Positions 37,368-47,266 of a stretch of 64,000 nucleotides of DNA are shown one piece after another. This stretch comes from Aurantiacibacter aquimixticola (GTDB taxonomy: Bacteria; Pseudomonadota; Alphaproteobacteria; Sphingomonadales; Sphingomonadaceae), in assembly GCF_003605475.1 (NCBI RefSeq), contig NZ_RAHX01000001.1, positions 248,001 through 312,000 of the forward strand. The letters run 5' to 3'. Numbering within the stretch: the stretch's first letter is position 1; each line of letters opens with the position of its first letter. The notes beneath the pieces were generated by a model, which made no database searches, was not told the DNA's origin, and saw only the letters and a list, made by a program, of their open reading frames with translations. Made by a program: the position numbers and the translations under genes.

Positions 37368-38924
37368 TCATGCGGCGGGCAAGTCGAGGACCAGCCGCGC
37401 ACCGCCCAGTTCGCATGGATTTTGATCCACACTGAGCGAGCCGTCATGCGCTTCGGCGATCGTGCGTCCGATGGCGAGACCGAGGCCGCTGTGATTGCCG
37501 AAATCCTCGTCCTCCGGTCGCTGCGAATGAAAGCGCCGGAAGACCTTTTCGCGCTCGCTTTCCGCAATGCCCGGGCCTTCATCGCACACGCTGGCGCGGA
37601 CACGGTCGTCGCCGCGCTCGACGCGGATCAAAATGCGCCCGCCTTCCGGCGAGAAGGAGACGGCATTGTCGAGCAGGTTTTCCGCAACGCGCTCCAGCCG
37701 TATGGGCACGCCCATCACCAGCGGTGATCCATCGCCCTGCTGCACGTCCACTTCGCAAGTGCCGGTTTCGCCGCGATCGCGCTTGCGAGCGACGACGTTG
37801 ATGAACAGTTCCGCCAGATCGACCGCTGCGAACGTCGCGCGGCTGAGTTCGGCATCGATGCGGCTTGCTTCCGAGATTTCGGTCACCAGCCGGTCTATCC
37901 GGCGCACGTCGTGGGCCGCGACATCGACCAATTGCGCGCGCACCTCCGGATCCTCGACCTTGGACAGGGATTCTGTCGCGCTGCGCAAGCTCGCCAGCGG
38001 GTTCTTGATTTCGTGGGCGACATCGGCGGCGAATGCTTCGACTGCGTCGATGCGATGGCGCAAGGTGGCGGTCATGTCCGAAACCGCCCGGGCGAGCAGG
38101 CCAATCTCGTCCCGCCGCTCGTCCATTCGCGGCACTTCTACCTCGCGGGAGCGTCCCTGCCGCACCCGGCTTGTGGCAAGGACGAGGCGGCGCAGCGGGT
38201 CGATGATCGTGCTGGCGAGGTAGAGAGAGAGCACGGTCGAGACGAGAAGCGCGAGGAGGATGATCGTCATGAGGCTGGTGCGCGCGGAGCGGACGGCCTG
38301 AGTGATGTCGACCGCGTTGCGCGTGGTCAGCAGCGTGGCGCCGTTCACCCCAACTGGCGCGGCAGCATTGATGACTGGCGTTCCATCCGGCGCGCGGCGC
38401 AACTCGATCTGCGACAAACCCTGCTGACGCACACGCGCGACTTCCGGCCAGGCGTCGGCACCCCTGTCTTCCGGCTCGACATATGCGGGCGCAGATGGCG
38501 CGCCGACCACGACGTTGACGGCATTGTCCGTCCAGCGAGCGAGGTCTTCGAGAAACGGCTCGGCTATCGGATCGTCGAAGGTGAAGCTGGGCTCGTCCAG
38601 ATCGAAGCTGTCCGCGATCAGTTCACCTTCGGGATCGTACATGCGCAGTCGCATGCTCTGTTCGCGGCCGATCTGGCTGAGCAGGGCCTCCTGACGCTCT
38701 CCCGTCGCACCCGCCAGCGCCTCGGCGGTGATCTGCGCCTCGATGCGAGCCAGCTTGAAACGTTCGTCGAGCAGCTGGCGGCGGTAGGAATCGAGGAAGA
38801 ACAGGCTGCCCGCCAGCACCAGCAACGGGATCAGATTAACGGCAAGGATACGCTTGGTGAGCGACGTGCCAAATGGAAAAGCGAGCCGCTCCAGTCGACT
38901 TGCCGCCGCGCCGCTGTCAGCCAT
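37368..38924 (-). CDS. chvG: Sensor histidine kinase ChvG (ExoS type)
   Basis: The 518-residue membrane kinase has TM1 at about 26-44, a periplasmic sensing domain (about 45-217), TM2 at about 218-238, a HAMP region, and a HisKA domain with phospho-His304 in [14 protein letters not shown]. The ATPase domain shows N ([15 protein letters not shown]), G1 (DEGPGIAE) and G2 ([11 protein letters not shown]) boxes. ChvG senses acid or envelope stress in related bacteria and phosphorylates ChvI. Its ATG overlaps the chvI stop by eight bases. Confidence 0.93.
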   Translation of the reverse strand: MADSGAAASRLERLAFPFGTSLTKRILAVNLIPLLVLAGSLFFLDSYRRQLLDERFKLARIEAQITAEALAGATGERQEALLSQIGREQSMRLRMYDPEGELIADSFDLDEPSFTFDDPIAEPFLEDLARWTDNAVNVVVGAPSAPAYVEPEDRGADAWPEVARVRQQGLSQIELRRAPDGTPVINAAAPVGVNGATLLTTRNAVDITQAVRSARTSLMTIILLALLVSTVLSLYLASTIIDPLRRLVLATSRVRQGRSREVEVPRMDERRDEIGLLARAVSDMTATLRHRIDAVEAFAADVAHEIKNPLASLRSATESLSKVEDPEVRAQLVDVAAHDVRRIDRLVTEISEASRIDAELSRATFAAVDLAELFINVVARKRDRGETGTCEVDVQQGDGSPLVMGVPIRLERVAENLLDNAVSFSPEGGRILIRVERGDDRVRASVCDEGPGIAESEREKVFRRFHSQRPEDEDFGNHSGLGLAIGRTIAEAHDGSLSVDQNPCELGGARLVLDLPAA

Positions 38925-39714
38925 CGGAGAAGCTGTAACCCGCGCCGTAAAGCGTCTCGATCGCGCCGAATTCGGGATCGACGCTACGGAATTTGCGCCG
39001 CAAGCGCTTTATGTGACTGTCGACGGTGCGATCGTCGACGAACACATCGTCCGGGTAGGCGGCATCCATCAGCTGGTTGCGGCTTTTGATGACGCCGGGG
39101 CGCTGGGCCAATGCTTCGAGGATGAGAAACTCGGTGACGGTCAGGCTTACCGCGCGCCGGTCCCAGGTCACCTGGTGGCGCGCCGGGTCCATCGACAGGC
39201 GACCGCGCACGATCATGTCCGTTGCGCTTGGATTGTCTTCACCGGAAGCGGGCGGGGCAGGCTCGTGCCCCTCCTCCAGCGGCGCGGCACGGCGCAAGAT
39301 CGTGCGGATGCGAGCGAGCAGGAGGCGCTGGCTGAAAGGCTTGGCGATGTAGTCGTCCGCGCCCATCGCCAAGCCGGCTTCCTCGTCCTCTTCCTGATCC
39401 TTGCTCGTAAGGAAAATTACCGGAAGATCGGACGTGGCGCGCAGTTTCTGCAGCAATTCCATGCCGTCCATGCGCGGCATCTTGATGTCGAACACGGCCA
39501 AGTCTGGCGGGTTGGTTTGCAGGGCCGCCAGCGCCGCCTCACCATCGGAGTAGACGCGTGTGGCGTAACCCTCCGCCTGCAGCGCAATGGAAAGAGTGGT
39601 AAGGATGTTGCGGTCGTCATCGACCAGCGCGATCACCCGCTGGTGTTCGCCGGGCACGGGCCCGTCGGGCGCGCTTTCGCCATCCTGCATGGTGTCGTGA
39701 TTCGGTTCCGTCAT
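38917..39714 (-). CDS. chvI: Response regulator ChvI (OmpR family)
   Basis: The 265-residue regulator has a receiver domain with phospho-acceptor Asp76 ([16 protein letters not shown]), the acidic pair in ALVDDDRNI, and Lys in [10 protein letters not shown] winged-helix DNA-binding domain follows ([30 protein letters not shown] ... [13 protein letters not shown]). An acidic, Pro-rich linker joins them. It is divergent from pckA with a 229-base region between, which is the usual arrangement in alphaproteobacteria. Confidence 0.94.
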   Translation of the reverse strand: MTEPNHDTMQDGESAPDGPVPGEHQRVIALVDDDRNILTTLSIALQAEGYATRVYSDGEAALAALQTNPPDLAVFDIKMPRMDGMELLQKLRATSDLPVIFLTSKDQEEDEEAGLAMGADDYIAKPFSQRLLLARIRTILRRAAPLEEGHEPAPPASGEDNPSATDMIVRGRLSMDPARHQVTWDRRAVSLTVTEFLILEALAQRPGVIKSRNQLMDAAYPDDVFVDDRTVDSHIKRLRRKFRSVDPEFGAIETLYGAGYSFSDG

Positions 39715-39943
39715 CGTGATGTGAACGGGCGTAACTTTTCGCGGCGGTTTTCACAACGCCGCACGCAGCAATCCCACCGGAAAACCGGTCTGCCTGCATG
39801 TGAACGATAACATGTCGTGATGATTGTGATCTGGCGCGTCCAGCAAATTGACGCGGCAAATTCAGGCCCCTATGCGCGGCGAAGAAAAGTCACGCATACG
39901 AATGCGTAGCTCTGTGATTCCGCGTTCCGAGGAGACTGTTTCC
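39715..39943. promoter_or_regulatory. Divergent chvI / pckA control region
   Basis: This 229-base region lies between two divergent starts. On the plus strand TTGACG (39848-39853) and CTATGC (39870-39875) are spaced by 16 bases, a plausible sigma-70 promoter for pckA. The region also holds a small dyad CGCAT-ACGA-ATGCG (39892-39905) and one GANTC site. GAGGAG precedes the pckA GTG. Promoter calls are by eye; no ChvI operator could be defined. Confidence 0.5.
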
Positions 39944-41563
39944 GTGTCCGTTCCGCTTTCCGTTTCGCTGTCCGATCAAGGCATTGCGACCGCCGCCACC
40001 ATCCACGCGAATCTCGGCACCGCCGCGCTGGTCGAGCACGCCATCGCCAACGGCGAAGGGCGGCTCGCCAAGCATGGCCCGCTCGTCGTGGAGACGGGCA
40101 AGCACACCGGACGCAGCGCGAAAGACAAGTTCATCGTGCGCGATGGGGAGACCGAGGACACGGTGTGGTGGGACAACAATGCCAGCATGTCGCCCGAACA
40201 CTTTGCCGCGCTGAAAGCGGACTTCATGGCGGCGTTGGGCGAAAAAGACACGCTCTACGTCGCGGATCTGTTCGGCGGCTCCCAGCCGGAGCACCGCGTA
40301 CGCGTGCGGGTGATCAATCAATTCGCCTGGCATAATATGTTCATCCGCACGATGCTCTGCCGCCCGACGGCTCAGGAGCTCGAGGGCTTCGATCCCGAAT
40401 ACACCGTAATCGACCTGCCGGACTTCAAGGCGAACCCCGGCCGTCACGGAACGCGCGGCGAAACTGTGATTGCGGTCAACTTGTCGGAAAGGCTGATCCT
40501 GATCGGCGGCACGCATTACGCCGGTGAGATGAAAAAGAGCGTCTTCGGCATTCTCAATTATCTGCTGCCGCCAAAGGGCGTCATGCCGATGCATTGCAGC
40601 GCCAATGTGGGGCCGGACGGAAAGACGGCGGTGTTCTTCGGACTGTCGGGCACGGGCAAGACGACGTTGAGCGCCGATGCCAGCCGCACGCTGATCGGCG
40701 ATGACGAGCATGGCTGGTCCGACACCGCAGTCTTCAATTTCGAAGGCGGCTGCTACGCCAAGATGATCCGCTTGAGCGAAGAGGCCGAGCCTGAAATCTA
40801 CGCGACCACGAAGATGTTCGGTACGGTCCTCGAAAACGTGGTGATGGACCCGGACACGCGCGAGCTCGATTTCGACGACAACTCGCTCGCCGAGAACAGC
40901 CGCGGGGCCTACCCGATCGATTTCATTCCCAACACGTCGGAAGAAAATCTTGGGCCCGTGCCGAGCAATGTCGTGATGCTGACCGCCGATGCATTCGGCG
41001 TATTGCCCCCGATCGCGCGGCTGACGCCGGACCAGGCAATGTATCATTTCCTGTCGGGCTACACCGCGAAAGTGGCGGGCACCGAGATCGGCGTGACCGA
41101 GCCGGAAGCGACTTTCAGCACTTGCTTCGGTGCGCCGTTCATGCCGCGCCATCCGAGCGTGTATGGCAATCTGCTGAAAGAGCGCATCGCCAAGGGCGGT
41201 GTGCAATGCTGGCTACTCAACACCGGCTGGACAGGCGGCAAATACGGAACGGGCAGCCGCATGCCGATCAAGGCGACGCGCGCCCTGCTGAACGCAGCGC
41301 TCGACGGCAAAATGGATAAGGTCCAGTATCGCAAGGATCCCAATGTCGGCTTCGACGTACCGGTCAGCGTGCCGGCCCTGGCCGCGGCGGGCGTCGATCA
41401 GTCCATTCTCGATCCGCGCAGCACTTGGGACGATCCGGAAGCCTATGATCGTCAGGCCGAAAAGCTCGTCCAGCTCTTCGTGGACAATTTCCAGCCCTTT
41501 GCCGCACATGTCGACGAGGGCGTGCGCCAGGCCGCGCCCGGTGTGGAAGCGCAGACCGCCTGA
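39944..41563 (+). CDS. pckA: Phosphoenolpyruvate carboxykinase (ATP)
   Basis: The enzyme converts oxaloacetate and ATP to PEP, CO2 and ADP, the entry to gluconeogenesis. The 539-residue product contains [32 protein letters not shown], the kinase P-loop [36 protein letters not shown] and [24 protein letters not shown] 39944 is chosen: GAGGAG lies 9 bases upstream and length matches the ~530-540 of the family; an earlier in-frame start at 39848 falls on the promoter-like TTGACG. A terminator follows. Confidence 0.97.
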   Translation: MSVPLSVSLSDQGIATAATIHANLGTAALVEHAIANGEGRLAKHGPLVVETGKHTGRSAKDKFIVRDGETEDTVWWDNNASMSPEHFAALKADFMAALGEKDTLYVADLFGGSQPEHRVRVRVINQFAWHNMFIRTMLCRPTAQELEGFDPEYTVIDLPDFKANPGRHGTRGETVIAVNLSERLILIGGTHYAGEMKKSVFGILNYLLPPKGVMPMHCSANVGPDGKTAVFFGLSGTGKTTLSADASRTLIGDDEHGWSDTAVFNFEGGCYAKMIRLSEEAEPEIYATTKMFGTVLENVVMDPDTRELDFDDNSLAENSRGAYPIDFIPNTSEENLGPVPSNVVMLTADAFGVLPPIARLTPDQAMYHFLSGYTAKVAGTEIGVTEPEATFSTCFGAPFMPRHPSVYGNLLKERIAKGGVQCWLLNTGWTGGKYGTGSRMPIKATRALLNAALDGKMDKVQYRKDPNVGFDVPVSVPALAAAGVDQSILDPRSTWDDPEAYDRQAEKLVQLFVDNFQPFAAHVDEGVRQAAPGVEAQTA

Positions 41564-41590
41564 TTTCAAGGCCTTACGTTTGGAGAGGAG

Positions 41591-41627
41591 AGCCCCGCCC
41601 GGTTTCGCGACCGGAGCGGGGCTTTTT
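41591..41627 (+). terminator. Rho-independent terminator of pckA
   Basis: AGCCCCGC-CCGGT (41591-41603) pairs with ACCGG-A-GCGGGGCT (41610-41622) with one bulge and a TTCGCG loop, followed by TTTTT (41623-41627). It lies 28 bases past the pckA stop. Confidence 0.93.
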
Positions 41628-41685
41628 CTCGGCACAATTCGCGCGCACAAACGTCAATCCGGCAGACATTCAGGAGACACGACCG

Positions 41686-42006
41686 ATGAGTATTTTCGAC
41701 CAGATCAAGAACGCCGCCCACAATCACCCCACCGTCAAGAACATGGCGGAGAAGATGGGCATCGATCAGGAAGATGCGGAAAAGGCCATCGCCGCGCTGA
41801 CCGAAGGACATCAGGCCGAGGGCGATACACTTGACGTCGCGGCCGACAAGAGCGGTCTCGACAAGGGCATGCTAAGCCAGGTGATGGAGCATGTGGGCGG
41901 CGAAGGATCGCTGACCGGCTTCATGCAGATGCTTGACAAGGATCATGACGGCAATCCGCTGAACGACATCGCCGGCATGGCCAGCGGCCTGTTCGGCAAG
42001 AAGTAA
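41686..42006 (+). CDS. Small acidic helical protein with dockerin-like Ca2+ loop
   Basis: The 106-residue hypothetical begins MSIFDQIKNAAHNHPTVKNMAEKMG. AGGAG precedes ATG 41686 at good spacing. The sequence is helical and acidic, with LDKDHDGNPLNDIAGM (about residues 83-98): Asp84, Asp86, Asp88, Gly89 and Asp94 resemble an EF-hand/dockerin calcium loop. No signal peptide is visible. It overlaps the DUF937 gene as TAATG, so the two are co-translated and probably functionally paired. Function unknown. Confidence 0.8.
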   Translation: MSIFDQIKNAAHNHPTVKNMAEKMGIDQEDAEKAIAALTEGHQAEGDTLDVAADKSGLDKGMLSQVMEHVGGEGSLTGFMQMLDKDHDGNPLNDIAGMASGLFGKK

Positions 42007-42521
42007 TGAGCCTCGCAAACATCCTGCAGCAGACCGGCGTCATCGAAAGCATGGCGCGAGAGCTGAATATCGATCAGCAGACCGCGCGCGTAGGCGCCGG
42101 TGCGCTGCTGCCTGCCATCGTCGCCGGCATGGGGCGCAGCTCCACCGGCGGTGCGGGCGGGGATGCGCTGGGCGGCCTTGGCGGGCTGGCCGGCGCGATC
42201 CTTGGTGGTGGCGGTGCCAGCGGCGGCGGTTTGCTCGACGCGGTGCTCGGCACCAAACCGACGCCGGTTCAGCAGGGCAACGACATTCTCGGCACAATTT
42301 TCGGGAACAAGGATGTCAGCCGTTCGGTCGCAGGCGAAGTCGCCTCCGTCACCGGGCTGGACGAAGGGCTGCTGAAGAAAATGCTGCCGATCCTGGCGAT
42401 GGCGGTGGCGGGCTATCTCGCCAAGCAGGCGACGCAGGGCGATGGCACGCCCGGCGGCGCAGGCGCGGGCCCGCTCGGCGGGATCCTCGGCTCGATCATC
42501 GGCGCAATGGCGAAGCGCTAA
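42006..42521 (+). CDS. DUF937 family protein
   Basis: The 171-residue protein starts MSLANILQQTGVIESMARELNID and has the DUF937 (YidB-like) pattern of amphipathic helices with Gly-rich loops, GGDALGGLGGLAGAILGGGG, and a helical region DVSRSVAGEVASVTGLDEGLLKKMLPILAMAVAGYLAKQ. Function unknown; the Gly/Ala-rich parts may be flexible or associate with membrane. Its stop interlocks with the DUF885 gene on CTAA (42518-42521). Confidence 0.8.
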   Translation: MSLANILQQTGVIESMARELNIDQQTARVGAGALLPAIVAGMGRSSTGGAGGDALGGLGGLAGAILGGGGASGGGLLDAVLGTKPTPVQQGNDILGTIFGNKDVSRSVAGEVASVTGLDEGLLKKMLPILAMAVAGYLAKQATQGDGTPGGAGAGPLGGILGSIIGAMAKR

Positions 42522-44362
42522 CCGCTCTGGCGGCCGATATACCGCTCGACATTGCGACCAAGCACATCGAGCGGGGCGTTGCCGCCTTCGACCACGGCGA
42601 GGTTGAAATCGCGCAGGTCGTAGGCGCCGCCTAGCGCCCGGCTCGCCATGTCGCGCTGCCGCAGGATTTCGAGCTTGCCGACCATGTAGCCGGTCGCCTG
42701 GCCGGGCCAGCTGCAATAGCGATCGATCTCGTTGGTCGTCTCCGCCACGCCGACGCCGCTATTGGTGTGGAAATAGTCGATCGCCCGCTGCCGCTCCCAG
42801 TTCTTGGCGTGCAGGCCGGTATCGACCACAAGCCGGATCGCGCGATACGCCATCGCCTGCAAATAGCCGAGCTTCCACGCCGGATTGCCATCGTAGGCGC
42901 CTAGCTCGACCGCCAGCTGCTCGGCGTAGAGCGCCCAGCCTTCGGAGAAGGCATTGAAGGCGAGGATCGCGCGGATAAGCGGCAGCTGGTTCGAATATTC
43001 GCCTTCCCACACATGGCCAGGAATCGCCTCGTGATGGGTAAGCGTCGGCAAGTCGTAACGGCGATGCAGATCGGTATCGCGCAGATTGATCCAGAAGGTG
43101 CCGGGGCGCGATCCGTCGACCGCCGGAGCGCCGCCATAGGCGGTGGGCGCGCCAAGCTCCTCGTTCGGTGGAATGCGCTTCACCTGCACTTCGGGGTCCA
43201 CTACGCGGGCAAAGGCGCGGGGCATCTGGCCACGGATATATTCGATGCGCTGCTCGAGAAATTCCATGATCTCCGCGCGGCCCGCATCGCCCTCTGCAAA
43301 TTTGAACCGGTCGTCCTGCGACAGCTGGATCATGCGCTGGCCCGGATTGCCCTCGGTATAGCCGAGCGTGCGCAGGATCGGGTCCATCTCGGCATGGATA
43401 TCGGCCAGCGTGTCGATGCCCAGCTGGTGAATCTCATCCGGTGAGAGGTTGGTGGTGGTGGAGGACTTCAGGCTCCAGCGATACCAGTCCTCTCCGTGGG
43501 GCTGGGCCGACATGCCGGGCGCGCTATCCGCCATCGCGGCTTGTGTGCGGAGCTCGGCCAGTTGCGCCTCGAGAGCGGGCGCGACCTGGCCGGTGACGAT
43601 ATCCTGCGCGCGCGCCTGCCAGGCTCCGGCAATGCCCTCTTCATTGGTGCGGCGCACGAGCGATTCCACCAGAGCGCCGCCTTTCATTGCATCGGTCAGC
43701 TGCCGTTCCATCTGGTCCATTGCGCGGGCGAGCAGGAAGTCGGGAGGGACGACGCCCATGGCGCGCGCCGCCTGCATCCGGGACAATTCGCCGGCAAGCA
43801 CGCCGGGTATCTCTTCCAGCCGCGACACATATGCCTCGGCATCGGCCTCGTCCCGGATGGGATGATCGGAATCGAGCGCGCGCGGCAGGTCGATATAGGC
43901 GCCGACATTCTGGATGACGGGGTAGGGCGCGGTGCGCCAGCTGCCGACAGGGATGTCGCCAAAGGGCAGGTCGAACCCTTCGATGGCTGTCGCATAGGCG
44001 CTTTCGACCACTTCGAAACTGGTGCGCGTTGCGGGATCGAGTGCGGTCTTGTCGAAAGCGCGGGCGCGGGCGAGATCGTTTCGCAAGGTTGCCGCATAGG
44101 CTTCCTGCCCGGCTTCGGAAGAATTGCCGAGACGGCTGCGTAGCGCTGCGTAATCGCCCGTATCGACGCCGAGGCTCGACGCCCGCAGCGGCTCGTGGCT
44201 CAGCAGATTATACGCGAACTGATCGAGCAGTGCTTCCGCTGTGAACTGACTGGCCGAGGCAGGCACGGTCGCGCAGCCGGGCAGGACGGTGAGCGCGGTG
44301 GTTGCGCCGAGCGCTCCAACAAAGGAGCGACGGGAAAGCGACAGGTCTGTGATGTTGTGCAT
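42518..44362 (-). CDS. DUF885 family metallopeptidase-like lipoprotein
   Basis: The 614-residue protein starts MHNITDLSLSRRSFVGALGATTALTVLPGCAT, with a twin-Arg-like RRSF and a lipobox ending in Cys, so it is exported and probably lipid-anchored. The DUF885 domain contains HHEAIPGHVWEGEY, an HExxxGH-type metal motif, plus FNAFSEGWALYAEQLA (a Glu ligand candidate). Family members are thought to be zinc carboxypeptidases or dipeptidases; substrate unknown. ATG 44362 is preferred over an upstream in-frame ATG because it begins the signal sequence. Confidence 0.9.
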   Translation of the reverse strand: MHNITDLSLSRRSFVGALGATTALTVLPGCATVPASASQFTAEALLDQFAYNLLSHEPLRASSLGVDTGDYAALRSRLGNSSEAGQEAYAATLRNDLARARAFDKTALDPATRTSFEVVESAYATAIEGFDLPFGDIPVGSWRTAPYPVIQNVGAYIDLPRALDSDHPIRDEADAEAYVSRLEEIPGVLAGELSRMQAARAMGVVPPDFLLARAMDQMERQLTDAMKGGALVESLVRRTNEEGIAGAWQARAQDIVTGQVAPALEAQLAELRTQAAMADSAPGMSAQPHGEDWYRWSLKSSTTTNLSPDEIHQLGIDTLADIHAEMDPILRTLGYTEGNPGQRMIQLSQDDRFKFAEGDAGRAEIMEFLEQRIEYIRGQMPRAFARVVDPEVQVKRIPPNEELGAPTAYGGAPAVDGSRPGTFWINLRDTDLHRRYDLPTLTHHEAIPGHVWEGEYSNQLPLIRAILAFNAFSEGWALYAEQLAVELGAYDGNPAWKLGYLQAMAYRAIRLVVDTGLHAKNWERQRAIDYFHTNSGVGVAETTNEIDRYCSWPGQATGYMVGKLEILRQRDMASRALGGAYDLRDFNLAVVEGGNAPLDVLGRNVERYIGRQSG

Positions 44363-44424
44363 GACAGGAGTGGTCGCCCAAGCCGTGGCTTCCGTCAAGC
44401 GCGCGTGCGCGTTACACCGCCGCC

Positions 44425-44631
44425 ATGTTCGACCTGATCGTCTCGCTCGTCATCCTCACCGCGCTGGCCCTGATCGCGGGGGCCGTCTTCCTGCTGAAGC
44501 GCGGCAATCGCAAGCAGGCGGTGCTGATGGGTATCCTGGCGCTGGTGATGGTCGCCAATGTCGCGATCTGGCTGGCACCCACGGAAAGCGGCGGGTCGCT
44601 GGCCGACGCCGCCGCCTCCGGGGAGGAGTAG
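44425..44631 (+). CDS. Small membrane protein, two helices
   Basis: The 68-residue protein has two hydrophobic segments, MFDLIVSLVILTALALIAGAVFLL (about 1-24) and AVLMGILALVMVANVAIWLA (about 32-51), linked by KRGNRKQ, with an acidic tail. Codon use and the clean membrane pattern suggest a real gene, although no Shine-Dalgarno is visible. It is divergent from the DUF885 gene, and its stop is one base from the convergent tonB stop. Function unknown. Confidence 0.6.
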   Translation: MFDLIVSLVILTALALIAGAVFLLKRGNRKQAVLMGILALVMVANVAIWLAPTESGGSLADAAASGEE

Positions 44632-44632
44632 C

Positions 44633-45322
44633 CTACTCAGGTATCTGCCAGCGCACGCTGCCATTATACGTGCCGACCACCTGCGCGCCCGAACTGTCCG
44701 TCGCCGCATCGAAACGCGCGCGGCTTTGGATGAGGCGGCACGTCGCGCGGTCCAGGCTCGAATGACCAGTGCTCTGCGTAATCTCGCAGCTATTCACCCG
44801 GCCATTGCTGCCGATGACGAGGCGATAGCGCGCCGTGCCCTCACGCTCGCGGCGCAGATCGCTGTTCGAATAATCGTCATTGGTGATCCAACCCGCGGGG
44901 CCGTTGCGCGGCACGGCGCCGACCGGCGTGAAGGACGGCGCCGGGCTTGGCGTGATGACCGGGCCGGGTTCCGCAGTCGGGATCGGCTTCGGCACCGGCA
45001 CGCGCACCGTCTCCGTCGGCAAATCGCGTATCGGCTCCACCGGGATATTCGTGGGTTTGTCGAAAATGATGGGCGGCTTGGGCGCGGTCACCGTGGAGGG
45101 AGGCTGCGAAGTCTCGGGCGGCGTCTCGGGCGTTTCTTCCGGGAGCGGCGGCAATGGCTCGACCACCACGGTGCCTGTGAATTCCGGCGTCGGCGGCGCG
45201 ATCACTCCGGTCACGGCAAGGCCGGTGACGAGCCCCGCGCCCAGCAAGGCGTGAATGGCGATCACCGAAACGGCGGCCTTTGCCCTGTCACCTGCATCAG
45301 GTGTAGCATTGGCATAGGACAT
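44633..45322 (-). CDS. Energy transducer TonB
   Basis: The 229-residue protein has an N-terminal anchor (about 17-40), a long Pro-rich periplasm-spanning stretch (PPLPEETPETPPETSQPPS ... VPVPKPIPTAEPGP), and a TonB C-terminal domain with TARYRLVIGSNGRVNSCEIT and GHSSLDRATCRLIQSRARF. It transmits proton-motive force from ExbB/ExbD to outer-membrane receptors such as the one at the window start. ExbB/ExbD genes are not in the window. On the minus strand TATAAC (45369-45364) lies upstream as a possible -10 box. Confidence 0.92.
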   Translation of the reverse strand: MSYANATPDAGDRAKAAVSVIAIHALLGAGLVTGLAVTGVIAPPTPEFTGTVVVEPLPPLPEETPETPPETSQPPSTVTAPKPPIIFDKPTNIPVEPIRDLPTETVRVPVPKPIPTAEPGPVITPSPAPSFTPVGAVPRNGPAGWITNDDYSNSDLRREREGTARYRLVIGSNGRVNSCEITQSTGHSSLDRATCRLIQSRARFDAATDSSGAQVVGTYNGSVRWQIPE

Positions 45323-45470
45323 GACGAACTCTCCTCTTGCTGCGACCCGCTCGTGCGAGGCATGTTATACTGTTACATTAGCGAGAGATTTTCGCAAAGG
45401 CAAGCCTGCGCGGAAAATCACGCTGCAAGCCGCAGAAAAGCTTAAGAAATCGCTGTCCGACGCGCGCCGG

Positions 45471-46127
45471 TCAGGTAATCGGGCAGCTCGGATCGAGGCG
45501 GAAGTCGAGATAATTGTCGACCGACTTCATCAGCTCGTCCTGCTCGTTCTCGAAGAAGTGGTTCGCGCGCGGGATTTCGTCATGATGGATCGTGATATGC
45601 TTTTGCGTGCGCAGCTTTTCGACCAGTTTCTCGACCGCTTGCGGCTGCACGACCGTGTCGGCGGTGCCCTGGACGAAGATGCCCGATGCGGGGCAGGGGG
45701 CGAGGAAGCTGAAATCGTACATGTTCGCAGGGGGCGCGATGGAGATGAAGCCGCGGATTTCCGGACGGCGCATCAGCAGCTGCATGCCGATCAGCGCGCC
45801 GAAGCTGACGCCCGCGACCCACGTAACCTGCGCTTCGGGATGAATCTGTTGCACCCAGTCGAGCGCACTGGCCGCATCGGAAAGCTCGCCGATGCCATTG
45901 TCGAAGCTGCCCTGGCTGCGGCCCACGCCGCGAAAATTGAAGCGCAAGGTCGCAAAGCCGCGATTGACAAAGGTCTTGTAAAGCCTCTGCACGATCCGGT
46001 CGTTCATCGTGCCGCCGCCTTGGGAATGCGGATGCAGGATCATGGCGACGGGTGCGCGCGGGCGCGGACCGGGGCTGAAACGACCTTCGAGGCGGCCTTC
46101 GGGGCCGGGAAAAATAACGTGCGGCAT
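45471..46127 (-). CDS. Alpha/beta hydrolase, dienelactone hydrolase-like
   Basis: The 218-residue hydrolase resembles small uncharacterised esterases. It has ILHPHSQGGGTMNDRIVQ (oxyanion region), FNFRGVGRSQGSFDNG, nucleophile Ser in VAGVSFGALIGM, an Asp in VQGTADTVVQP and His in PRANHFFENEQDEL, so the catalytic triad is complete. No signal peptide. Substrate unknown. It starts 101 bases from the divergent first cysteine desulfurase. Confidence 0.88.
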   Translation of the reverse strand: MPHVIFPGPEGRLEGRFSPGPRPRAPVAMILHPHSQGGGTMNDRIVQRLYKTFVNRGFATLRFNFRGVGRSQGSFDNGIGELSDAASALDWVQQIHPEAQVTWVAGVSFGALIGMQLLMRRPEIRGFISIAPPANMYDFSFLAPCPASGIFVQGTADTVVQPQAVEKLVEKLRTQKHITIHHDEIPRANHFFENEQDELMKSVDNYLDFRLDPSCPIT

Positions 46128-46228
46128 GGGCGGGTTTGGCCTTGGCAGTGTGTGGTTTCTCGCGCGACTGGCGCGGCGGAAGTCGGCGGCTATATAGGCA
46201 TAATGCCGCGTTTCGCAATTTCCTTTCC

Positions 46229-47266
46229 ATGACCCGTATCTATCTGGACCATGCCGCGACTTCCCCGCTGCGCCCTGAAGCGCGCAGCGCGGTGGAGGAG
46301 GGCTTTGCTATGTGGGCCAATCCGTCTTCCCCGCATGCCGAGGGGCGCAAGGCGCGCGCGGCGCTGGAAGATGCGCGCGATCGCTGCAAGGGCGCGCTGG
46401 GATGGCAGGGGGAGCTGATCTTCACCAGCGGCGCAAGCGAGGCGGCGGCGCTGGCCCTGCACCACGCAAAGGCGGGAGCGCGGCTGGTGAGCGCGGTGGA
46501 GCATGACTGCATCCTCGGCACCGTACCCGACGCGGAGCGGCTGCCTGTGCGGCCTGATGGTGCGCTCGATGTGGAAATGCTCGCCGAGGCCGTGCAACGA
46601 GAGCGGCCGCTGGTGGCCGTACAGCATGTCAATTCCGAGACCGGCAATCGGCAGAACCTCGCGGCCATCGCAAATGTCGTCGGCGAGGCTGGAGGTTTGC
46701 TGCTTGCCGATTGCGCGCAAAGCGCCGGAAAGATGCCGCTCCCGCCCTGCGACATGGCCATAATTTCGGCGCACAAGTTCGGCGGCCCCATCGGCATGGG
46801 CGCGCTGCTGGTGCGCGATCATGCGATGCTGAAGCCGGTCGGCGGACACGAGCGTGGCTATCGGCGCGGTACGGAGAACCTGCCGGGCGCACTCGGCATG
46901 GCGGCAGCTTTGGACGCGGTGGGGGGCGACTACTCGGCGGCCAGCTTCGATCCCCTGGCGCGAGCCGTGCGCGATCTGGGCGGCACATGGCTGGGAGACC
47001 AGCTGGCCGACCCCACACCCTATGTCGCGGCGCTCGCCATGCCCGGCATGAGCGCGACGGCGCAGGTCATGCGGTTCGACATGCTGGGTCTTGCAGTGTC
47101 GCAGGGCAGCGCCTGTTCCAGCGGCACGATGAAAACCAGCCACGTTCTGGGCGCGATGGGCCTCGAGGACGCACTTGCAGCGCGCACGATCCGGGTTTCC
47201 ATTGGCTGGAATACAACGCAACAGGAACTCGATGCCTTCGCACACGCTTGGGCAGGACTGGCATGA
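46229..47266 (+). CDS. Cysteine desulfurase family protein (first of tandem pair)
   Basis: The 345-residue PLP enzyme has class V aminotransferase fold: IYLDHAATSPLRPEARSA, EHDCILG, DCAQSAGKM, PLP-Lys183 in ISAHKFGGPIG, and the persulfide Cys296 in QGSACSSGTMKTSHVLGAMG. Where IscS/NifS usually have VNNEIG, this protein reads VNSETGN, so the pair of Asn residues is not fully kept. ATG 46229 (MTRIYLDHAAT) fits the family start. It overlaps the second desulfurase by four bases. Confidence 0.9.
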   Translation: MTRIYLDHAATSPLRPEARSAVEEGFAMWANPSSPHAEGRKARAALEDARDRCKGALGWQGELIFTSGASEAAALALHHAKAGARLVSAVEHDCILGTVPDAERLPVRPDGALDVEMLAEAVQRERPLVAVQHVNSETGNRQNLAAIANVVGEAGGLLLADCAQSAGKMPLPPCDMAIISAHKFGGPIGMGALLVRDHAMLKPVGGHERGYRRGTENLPGALGMAAALDAVGGDYSAASFDPLARAVRDLGGTWLGDQLADPTPYVAALAMPGMSATAQVMRFDMLGLAVSQGSACSSGTMKTSHVLGAMGLEDALAARTIRVSIGWNTTQQELDAFAHAWAGLA

